Shown: piece after piece, positions 1-7,400 of the stretch
Numbering within the stretch: the first letter of the stretch is position 1
Layout of the letters: each line of letters starts with the position of its first letter
NCBI GenBank assembly: GCA_019693395.1
Contig: JAAMXP010000248.1
Location: forward strand, 1,550 to 12,621
Direction of reading: 5' to 3'
Source of the DNA: Ettlia oleoabundans
Lineage: Eukaryota; Chlorophyta; Chlorophyceae; Chlamydomonadales
Length of the DNA: 11,072 nucleotides
Position numbers and translations under genes: made by a program
Notes under the pieces: model-generated
Databases searched by the model: none
The model's input: only the letters and a program-made list of their open reading frames with translations
Told to the model about the DNA's origin: nothing

Positions 1-12
1 GTTAAGACAAGC
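1..12 (-). CDS. Possible fifth/sixth exon start of glucosidase II alpha at window edge
   Basis: A strong pyrimidine tract followed by CAG (minus strand, ending at 13) looks like a 3' splice site, leaving 12 nt of exon. After the exon ending at 195 (phase 2) it would read W-L-V-L, whereas the family expects W-L-N-A-A-E-T. The last two codons read in another frame would be L-N, so either the donor is different or the true exon lies outside the window. Confidence 0.25.
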
Positions 13-1648
13 CTGGGAAGAGAAAGGGGAGGTAGGGTCTAGTTCAACGGGCAGATGGGACATTAGGTATGCAGGCAGGCAGGCAGCCGGTTAACCATAT
101 GGCTGAAATGAGTGACCGACATGCCGGCTGATGCCAAAGCAGGGCAGCCAGATGAGTTGAGTTGGTCAGCTGTCACACAGGCCAGCGAACCCACCAGAAG
201 ACGCCCACGGTAAGGTCAGCGCGGTGTGCCAGCAGCAGGGGAATGGAGCCGTAGAGGCCGAAGGGCGAGTCGTGCAGGTACTCAAAGACGTCCAGATTGT
301 ACAGGCGGTACGGCTCTGCGGGACGGGCAGGCAGTGCGACACCGTAGTGTCAGCCGCAGTATGCAGAATGTTGATGCGGGGGAGCAGGGGAACATCTGTG
401 AGTTCGGAATGCTGTCACAGTAAGGACTCAGCCAAGTAAGGCGAGTCCGTGGATGTTCTGCTGGGCTGAGTGGAAGCGAACGAATGACAGTAGCCGTGTC
501 AAGCAAAGAAGCGTGGGCACCTGAGATGGGCCCCTCAGGGCCGCGGGTGGGGCGCAACGCCAGGTCTGTAGCGTGCTCAGGCAGGCCATACAGGTGGTGG
601 GTGCCCGGGAACTGTACATCGAATGAGATGGCGGTGGGTCCCTTGGGCTTGGTGTCGTGATGGGACTTGAAATTCTCGCTCCACCAGCCCTCAGGGTCGC
701 CCTCCTGCTGCTCTCGCAAGTGCTCAAAAATAAACTGCTTGCCGCCATTCCACACCAGGGCAGGCATGCCCCCCACGCTGACCTCCAGCTGGGCCGGGGC
801 GGTGCGCAGTTCGGCCGCGGCAGTGCCCATTTGCAGCCGCAGTTTGGTGTGGCTCTTCTTCACTACTTCCCAAGCCTGCACATTCGGGGATAGGTGGTAG
901 AGGTGCAGGGGCTGGGTGGGTGGGGTGGGCGCGGGTGGGGCTGCTGCATGTGCACCGCTGCAGCAACAAGGACTCGGGCGGAGGACCTCAACAGGCTAGC
1001 TGCCGCGGCACAGCTCATAACAACACGGGCATACAGTAAAAGTAGTAGATACCACCGTATAAACGTGCTAATTGGCTTGAGCTGCAATATCTGCGCTATT
1101 TATTCGCAATGCAACGGGCAAGCAAATGCAATGCAAGGGGTGGCGTCTTTACCGTAGGGGCCCACCTGCTCCCTCTGCTCCAAGCCTGGCACCAGCACAT
1201 CTGGCACTTGCCAACGCCCTTTTTCTGGTGCCTCGTTGATGAAGAGGCGCAGGGTGTCTCCATACGAGGTCAGCACCAGGTAAAATGTGCCATTTACGTC
1301 CTCCGTGTTCTGAACAGTGGCAGTGACACGAGCGCCATCCACCACTACCGATTCTGGCAGCAGCACGTATGCCTCGCTAAAGTTGCCGCGCAGGCGCTTA
1401 CAGAAAGCGGCATCCGCGCAGTTCTGCAACAAGCAGGGCTCCGACAGGGAAGCGTGGACGAGGCGATCGCAGGAGATGCGTGGACCTGGCCCTGGCGCTC
1501 GCCGCAGCTCAAAGCGCAGTACATAAAGCGCGGATCACATAAAGTAGCCGCGTCCTGTCCGGCGCACCTTGAACTCTTCCGCCTTGAAGCCCCAGCAGGC
1601 GCCTATCGCAGCCATCAGGCAAACAAAAAGCAGGCCGCGGGGCGCCAT
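1..1648 (-). CDS. Glucosidase II alpha subunit (GH31), 5' part, partial at left edge
   Basis: This enzyme trims the two inner glucoses from N-glycans in the ER lumen, controlling calnexin/calreticulin cycling. Exons, in transcription order: 1648-1568, 1423-1153, a probable 44-nt exon 999-956, 875-521 and 315-195. The gene then runs off the window. Residues 1-20 form a signal peptide ([20 protein letters not shown]). The start of the mature protein ([20 protein letters not shown]) carries the EFK.C....FCKR signature of the family, formed only when exons 1 and 2 are spliced in phase 0. Exon 2 contains WQVPDVLV; exon 3 ends its N-terminal beta domain with FIFEHLRE and then has [12 protein letters not shown] and [13 protein letters not shown], the H.YG.PEHA motif; exon 4 reads [13 protein letters not shown] and [11 protein letters not shown]. 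The GH31 catalytic aspartates lie beyond the edge. Phases close at 1/2, 3/4 (split Glu codon) and, only with the 44-nt exon, at 2/3. Start chosen because it gives the signal peptide. Family call is firm from recognised motifs; the exact exon set at the 3' side is inferred. Confidence 0.9.
71..86. repeat. Tetranucleotide repeat (GCAG)4
   Basis: Four perfect GCAG units inside an intron of the glucosidase II gene. A simple microsatellite with no visible role. Confidence 0.8.
956..999 (-). CDS. Probable 44-nt exon of the glucosidase II alpha gene
   Basis: Exon 2 ends in phase 1 (GTAAAG donor at 1152) but exon 3, after its C-rich tract and CAG, starts in phase 0 at 875. Direct joining would shift the frame. 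A 44-nt stretch bounded by CAG on one side and GTGCAC on the other restores the frame and adds 15 residues ([15 protein letters not shown]). The added peptide falls in a loop that is variable in this family, so homology neither supports nor excludes it. An alternative is a non-canonical donor for exon 2. Confidence 0.4.
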
Positions 1649-2228
1649 TGTGCAGCGATCAATGCCGCTGCTTATAAAAAGGCCAACCCTTGTCTCCCGC
1701 TGCAGGCGATCGAAGGTCCCCCTGCAGCGTCTGCAACTCCAGCACACCTCCAGCAGATCCTGCCACCCATCAATCCACAACAATGCGCTGCCTGCACTCT
1801 TGAGGGATGAACTGCTGTACATGTGCATCTGTACTGCAGCAGTGTGAGGGCGGGAGTGCCATCATGACTCAGTAGTAGTGCCACTGTTCCCATCCGTTGA
1901 CATACCAAGGTAAATGGCTAGGCAGGCTGTGGAGACGCACACTTTTACAAAGAGGAAGAAGACTGCAGAGGCTGGGACAGATGGCAATGCTGCGCAGTGA
2001 TGCAGAACGGAATGGAAATCGGAGTCGGGTAACAGTGCGATAGGACCTATGCAAGACTGGAGAAGGTGGGATGGTTCATTGAGGGGCAACAATAAAGGAC
2101 AAATCAGCTATAGACGGGGGGGTAGGCTAATCGTAGGGTTTACAAAAAAGCAACATGAATGGTCTGGCAGCTACGTACTAGCAGCTTGCACCAGAAACTA
2201 GAGCCGAAGCACGAGCCGCTGGGATACT
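1649..2228. other. Intergenic region between GT31 gene and glucosidase II gene
   Basis: This 580-nt stretch lies downstream of the galactosyltransferase stop and upstream of the glucosidase start, both on the minus strand. It should hold the former's 3' UTR (roughly 2228 down to 2125) and the latter's promoter and 5' UTR. I see no convincing coding segment: open frames here are short and match no family. A T-rich TTTTTATAA lies 24 nt before the glucosidase ATG on the minus strand, too close for a standard TATA box unless the leader is nearly absent. There is a run of seven G at 2116-2122. Confidence 0.6.
2140..2144 (-). terminator. Candidate polyadenylation signal TGTAA of the GT31 gene
   Basis: TGTAA on the minus strand, about 85 nt past the stop codon, right after a T-rich run. 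TGTAA is the usual poly(A) signal in chlorophyte nuclear genes. A second TGTAA at 1945-1949 could be an alternative. Position alone supports the call; transcript ends are not visible. Confidence 0.45.
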
Positions 2229-4247
2229 CTATCCAGGCTTTGTGGGCTTCCTGCTGTGTGCAGCATGCTCCTGATTATCCTGCAGCTGGCCCCCTGCAGC
2301 CTGCTGCTGGCCGGTGTCAGGGCGGGGATGAAAGTATATGATGGGTGGTTTTAAAGGCAGAGCTCCAGTGGGGTCCGCCGCCGGCAAATGGCAGGCTGGG
2401 GAGGCATGGAGCTGGGGCAGCTGCACTGCCGCATCACAAAGACCTGCAACAGACGGTGCGGCAGGTAGATCGGCATGCTGGTGTCGATGCAAATGGGGCT
2501 AATGGATAGACTCAAGGCATGACCTGAAATGCCGAGGATTTTACTTGCCATGAAGGAAGGCAGGCAACAACCCCGCTGCCTTCCAGTGCCCTGACAACCT
2601 ACTCCTTCTGATCATTGGGATCTGACCCACCTGCACACTGTGGCATATCATATACAGCCAGCGAGGTGGCTGTACAGTTTGTCTCGCACAGCCGCCGATC
2701 GTCAAAGTGCGTGGCGTTGAAGGCGAGAAGCCAGCTGCCAATGGTGACGTCTGCGCGCAGGCAACGCAGCGGTTGTGGAGCACAACCTAAGTGCTCCATT
2801 GGAAGAGCCAATTGATTGGAAAATTTACTTTGAAGCCCGATTGACTAGGGGCGGAGCATAATGCCAGCCATCAATACGGATACCCAACCTGATATGACAC
2901 ACCCTCGTTAGCAAAATGGCGTAGGCTGCCGTCCCGCATGGCGGCCAGGTCGCGTGCTACGCGCCCGCTTAGCACGTAAATGCTGCCCCAGGCGTGGGTG
3001 AAGTAGTTGTTGCCGCCCAACAACGCATACTGTGGCTCATACCAGCGGTATTGGGGACTCTTGAAAATTTGTCCAGTCTTCATGCAGCCCACATAGTCTG
3101 TACAAAGGGGCCACCAAGGGTTCAAAACGACCAGAAATGACAACCTGAAGGCAAAACAATGTAGCAGTGCATGGTTGATAAAACTGGCATGGGCGAGATT
3201 AGTGGGTGCTGCGTCGCTAATGCAGTCAACACGCAGCCACTGGATGGCAGCAGCATTGCCTACCTGCATGTATGTCTTGCCACTGTTCAACCGCGTGCGG
3301 CAAGCGATCCAGCCGAAGGTACACATCATCATCCACCTTCACTATGTACTGCGGATCATACTGTGAAACTACGGCCTGCAGGAGGGATCAGCAGCAATCT
3401 CAAACTCACACCCAGTTGAGCCACATAGGTGCCATTTAGCCAAGGTGCAACGCCTGAGTGGCTGGCCAAGCAGTCTGAATACCGCTGTGCTTCTCACCCG
3501 CAGAAACATGATGGTCTTGACGGGCAAGTTGGCATATCCCTCTGTCAGGTTCAGTCGCAAAAAATCTTCATGCTCCACTTCTTCTGCATTCACTGCCGCT
3601 TCCTGGGCCTCATCTATAGAGTGGCCTATTACAAAGCGCACCACGATGCCTTGCTCCCGCTCCAGCCTGCATGCCAACAGGCAGCCATGCGACACATACT
3701 CAAGAGGTCGTGTGTTTGGAGAAGCTTGAAAAGCTTTGCGCAGCCAAGCGAAGACCGGCGCCCCCAGCCGCCAAGGCACCTGTCCAGCTCCTGCCTGCTG
3801 CCTGGCAGCCAGGTGGTCCGCAGTGCCTGTCGCCGTGCCTCGTAATTGTACCTGGCTCTGCGATCGGTGGTGAACCCGGTCTGCAATGTAAATATGCGTG
3901 GGTTACTCGGCTTGGGGCCAACAGCAGTTCGCAGCAACAGCGGCTGTGACGGCAGGATGACAAGCACAGGCGGGGAGGCGGCGGACGGGGCCTGAACCCG
4001 CGGTCACCTGGACTCCCACGTACACCAGGAGTTGCTTTTGAGGTCGATCGCTGATGTCGCGGCTTTGATAACCCTCCAAGGCCCCCAGGGTTTTCTTGGC
4101 AGAGTCAAACTGCGAATTTGCTGCTGTGGGCTCGGCCAATAGACTCCTCAGCATCCAACCGGCCGTCAACCCAAAAACAAGCGGGGCTAAATGCGCTGCA
4201 AGCAGTGTTTGGCGACGAGGCCGCGTTAATGAATGTCTGGGGAGCAT
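2229..4247 (-). CDS. GT31 beta-1,3-galactosyltransferase, complete, 7 exons, 383 aa
   Basis: A type II Golgi glycosyltransferase predicted to transfer galactose from UDP-Gal in beta-1,3 linkage to glycoprotein or arabinogalactan-type acceptors. Exons: 4247-4008, 3880-3780, 3666-3498, 3375-3264, 3097-2903, 2750-2631, 2443-2229; they sum to 1152 nt with every phase closing and stop TAG at 2231-2229. Residues 1-13 are basic and cytosolic, about 14-33 a signal anchor (LLAAHLAPLVFGLTAGWML). Then come LLVYVGVQTGF, RRQALRTTWLP, the GIVVRFVIGHS strand, DFLRLNLTEGYANLPVKT, the metal-binding DDD at about 185-187 inside IVKVDDDVYLRLDRLP, DYVGCMKTG, NYFTHAWGSIYVLS, FANEDVTIGSW with the conserved Glu-Asp at 272-273, and DDRRLC. 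These match plant GT31 of the HPGT/B3GALT group in order and spacing. No galectin domain. Sequons include NLT, NAT and NCT. The last about 50 residues (Pro/Gln-rich) do not look conserved. Acceptor specificity cannot be read from sequence. Confidence 0.92.
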
Positions 4248-4297
4248 GGATCACAGTCCAACTATCAAATACTTTGATGTAGGGCAATACGATGCAG

Positions 4298-4306
4298 TAT
4301 AAATAT
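4298..4306 (+). promoter_or_regulatory. TATA-like element TATAAATAT for the PPR-cyclin gene
   Basis: TATAAATAT on the plus strand, about 75 nt before the ATG at 4377, placing a transcription start near 4328-4335 if it works as a TATA box. It stands out in otherwise GC-rich DNA. On the minus strand it reads ATATTTATA and would serve the GT31 gene less well. Confidence 0.45.
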
Positions 4307-4360
4307 CGCAGGCCCCACCATCACCGCCTGGCCACGAACAAGAGGCGTAGCATACAGGAC

Positions 4361-4396
4361 ATGACAACCCCACTTCATGTTCCTGCTCCTGGGTGA
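4361..4396 (+). other. Short upstream ORF (11 codons) in the PPR-cyclin leader
   Basis: An ATG at 4361 with G at -3 opens an 11-codon frame (MTTPLHVPAPG) ending in TGA at 4394-4396. It overlaps the ATG at 4377 in a different frame and ends 55 nt before the ATG at 4452. If transcription starts near the TATA element, scanning ribosomes would meet it first; this favours 4452 as main start by reinitiation or leaky scanning. Confidence 0.35.
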
Positions 4397-4451
4397 GCGT
4401 ATCCCTGCTTTCCGCACGCACTATGTCACGTTGAAACGTAGTCCTTCCGTT

Positions 4452-7400
4452 ATGCAAGCGTTCCAATCAGTCTATCCGGCCCCGCCTGCCCAATTCTACA
4501 GCGCGGGCCCCCGAAATGGCATCAACACCGCTGTGAGCTCTGAGAGCGGAGGCAGTTGGGGCACCAGCGTTAGCTGGAGCGAGGATGGCCTGCAGACTCC
4601 CAGTCGGGCAGGCAGCACTCCGTTGGCCCTCGCCTCTCTGCAGCTGGCCTCTCTTAGTTTGGATGAAGGTTCTCTGTTAGAGACGGTGAGACCGCGAGGG
4701 TCTGGGCCTTGCAGAGGGCCACAACAGGGCTCCCCGATGGGAGCGGTCTGCTGGCGAGATGGGCGCCCCCGGCACCTCTAAGACTCGATCTTTACGTGCA
4801 TTCTAACATTTACAAGCTGAATCATGTCTGCAGGCCGCCTCGCTGGGCGTTCCGCAAGCTGTCGGACCTGGCTCTGCTCAGCCTCCGATGTCCGTGGGCT
4901 GGGGCGGGGCGCCTCTGCAGCAGCAGCAGGCGCAGCAGTCGGGGCATGGCCGGTTCAGGCAGCACCAGCAGCAGCACGAGGAGGGCGGGTACCCTGGCGG
5001 GCCCGCCCCTGGGGCGCCCTACAGCCCAGGCTTCCAGCGCACCCGCAGCGGAGGCAACGGCCGTGGCCGGTCTCCACAGCAGCATGGGGCGCTGCCACCG
5101 CACCAGCAACGTCAGGCTGCCAGGCAGCATGGCGCTGACCCCCGACAGCAGAGAAACCACAACCAGGGCTACCGCCGGCTGTGGCAGCAGGTCACGCAGG
5201 TGCGTGCGTGCGGCGGCCGCCTCGACCCCGGCTGCCCCTCCAGGGTTTTTTGCAGCGCTGGCACGCGTCCTTGCTAAGCCAATGTATTGCCAGACGTGAT
5301 TCCCCGCACTTTGCAAGCCTTTTCAATACTTTCTGCTTGGGTTAGGGTGCAGTGACTTCTATGAGGACGTGCCTTTTACGCCTTTGCCACCGGGGCCCCG
5401 CCACTGCGCCTTGCTGCATCCGCCTCAATGTACCAGCCCAGCGCCCACTGGGCTGTGCTCTGTGAGGGTTGCACTTGACCACTTTGCTGCGGCCGTGCCT
5501 GTGTGTGTCGCAGGTAAATCGTGGCGGCAAGCTCGGTGACCACGAGGGCGCTGCCTTCTCAGAAATGACGGTGGAGGACCTGCTGGAGGTGGGTGGGTTG
5601 GGGTGGTGGAATGCGTGGGTAGGGGTTGTTGAACAAAGGCAGGACGTTGATAGAGGTCAGTTCAACTGTGCACCTGTGGAATACCCCGGCCCCCACCCCT
5701 TAGCTCGTGTTGTGTCATGCCTTCGCAGGTGGTGCGTCGTCTGCCTCCCGAAGCGTCGGCTGTGAAGGCCATCGGTCAGGGCCTGTACTTCCTGGATAGC
5801 GGCGCTCTGGCAGCTCTGCTCAAGGAGCTGAACAAGAGCGGGCACGTGAGGCGCGCACAGGAGGTGGGCTACCCACTCCCTGCATGTCTTGGAGATTATG
5901 GCTGCGGCTGAATGGTGGACAACACCACCTGGTGGTGCTGCTGGCTTGTTGTTTCCACTCCCATGCTGCACCTGTCACTGTGCCATGCCATACCTTGGTG
6001 ACCTGCAAACCTGCCCTCATCTTTGATCTGCTGCCAACCCCTCCCTACCCCACACATCTCACACGCTGCTGCAGATCTTCGATTGGCTGCGCGGGTTGGA
6101 TGACTCCCACGATCTCTACACGCTGTGCAACACCATGACCTACACCACCATGATCTCACAGTGTGGCAGCCAACAGCAGCTGCGCCGTGCGCTGGAGCTG
6201 GTGGCAGAGATGCGCAGCCGCGGCGTGCAGTGCAATGTGCACACCTACTCTGCCCTCATGAACGTGTGCATCAAGGGTGAGCAGACCAGCCGAGCTATGC
6301 TTGGTTGAAGCAAGAGTGCTGAGCAATGCAGCACCAAGAGGGATGCACAAAAGGATATACAGAGCATGCAATACCTGTACGGGCTTGTCACACAGCCTGA
6401 TGTCTGCTCAGCTTACAAAGCAGCCTGCATAGTTGACCCAGCTTTCGTTGCGGCCCTTCTCACATTGCAAGCCCTTCTTCCCCCCTCCCTCCACTTCCCT
6501 GCTCCTGTCAGGCAACGAGCTGGACCTGGCCCTGGATGTGTACCGCCAGATGCTGGCAGAGGGGTGCACCCCCAACCTAGTCACCTACAACACGCTCATC
6601 GACGTCTACGGCAAGACGGGCGCCTGGGAGGAGGCCATCAGGTGGGTGGTGTAGGGGGCAACTGCAACCGCCACGGCAGCCGCCGAACCACAGTATGACT
6701 GTGGTGTTCCACAGTTGATCAGGGCACAAGGTGCACGCTGGTTGGCATCTCTGCGGGATATGCATCCAGGCTGACGTGCGGCGCTCCCCTGTTTCGGCTG
6801 CTGTGCTGTTTTAATGTGCAGGGTTTTGGATGCGCTGGAGCAGCAGGGCATTGACCCGGAGATCCGCACCTACAACACAGGTGGGTGGCATCAACACCCA
6901 GAACACAGGGGCCTCGCAGATATGCCCCGCCTGCCTTGCCAGCACTCGCGGCGGCTTTCTGCACCCCCAAAGATCCCCTCCCAACTGCCTCTCAGCCCGT
7001 TGAAACTGCCGTGCCTCCCTGCAATTTGAGCAGTCAGCGATTAGTACCTCTTGAAACTCAGTGCCGTCCCTACTCCGCCTCCCCCCCCCTGCCGACGTTG
7101 TTGCAGTCATCATTGCCTGCAACATGAGCGGTCAAGCGCAGGAGGCGCTGCGCATCTACGAGCGCATGCTGGCAGCGGGCGCACAGCCAACGGCCACAAC
7201 CTACACTGCCCTCATCTCCGCCTATGGCAAGAACGGGCAGCTGGACCACGCCCTGCAGATTTTCCAAGTGAGATGGGAAGGATTCGGGGTCAGTGCCAGT
7301 AAGTGCCCTGCAGAAGAACTCTCAGGATACATTTTTCACTGCTGAGTTGGCCCTTCTCTTGACTTCTTACCAATTCGCTCATTCCCTGCCCCGCTTTGCG

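Larger units (their letters stand above)
4248..4451. promoter_or_regulatory. Divergent promoter/leader between GT31 and PPR-cyclin genes
   Basis: Only 129 nt separate the GT31 ATG (4247, minus) from the first in-frame ATG of the PPR gene (4377, plus), or 204 nt from the preferred ATG at 4452. Both promoters and 5' UTRs must fit here or overlap the opposite gene. The start of the PPR protein is undecided: 4377 would add 25 Arg/Lys-rich residues (MFLLLGERIPAFRTHYVTLK...), which could form an organelle transit peptide, but its start context lacks a purine at -3; 4452 has G at -3. Confidence 0.55.

Noticed and set aside
71..86. GCAG repeats as a possible CRISPR or regulatory array
   Set aside because: Short contiguous tetranucleotide units without spacers inside an intron; a microsatellite.
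1672..1680. TTTTTATAA on the minus strand as TATA box of the glucosidase gene
   Set aside because: It is 24 nt before the ATG, which would place the transcription start at or after the start codon.
1109..1810. 233-codon plus-strand open frame
   Set aside because: It lies antisense to exons 1 and 2 of the glucosidase II gene, which carry a signal peptide and family motifs; the plus-strand protein matches nothing I recognise.
4709..5299. 196-codon plus-strand frame overlapping exon 2 of the PPR gene
   Set aside because: A different frame from the one that joins exon 1 and exon 3 in phase; Arg/Ser-rich shadow of a GC-rich Gln-coding region.
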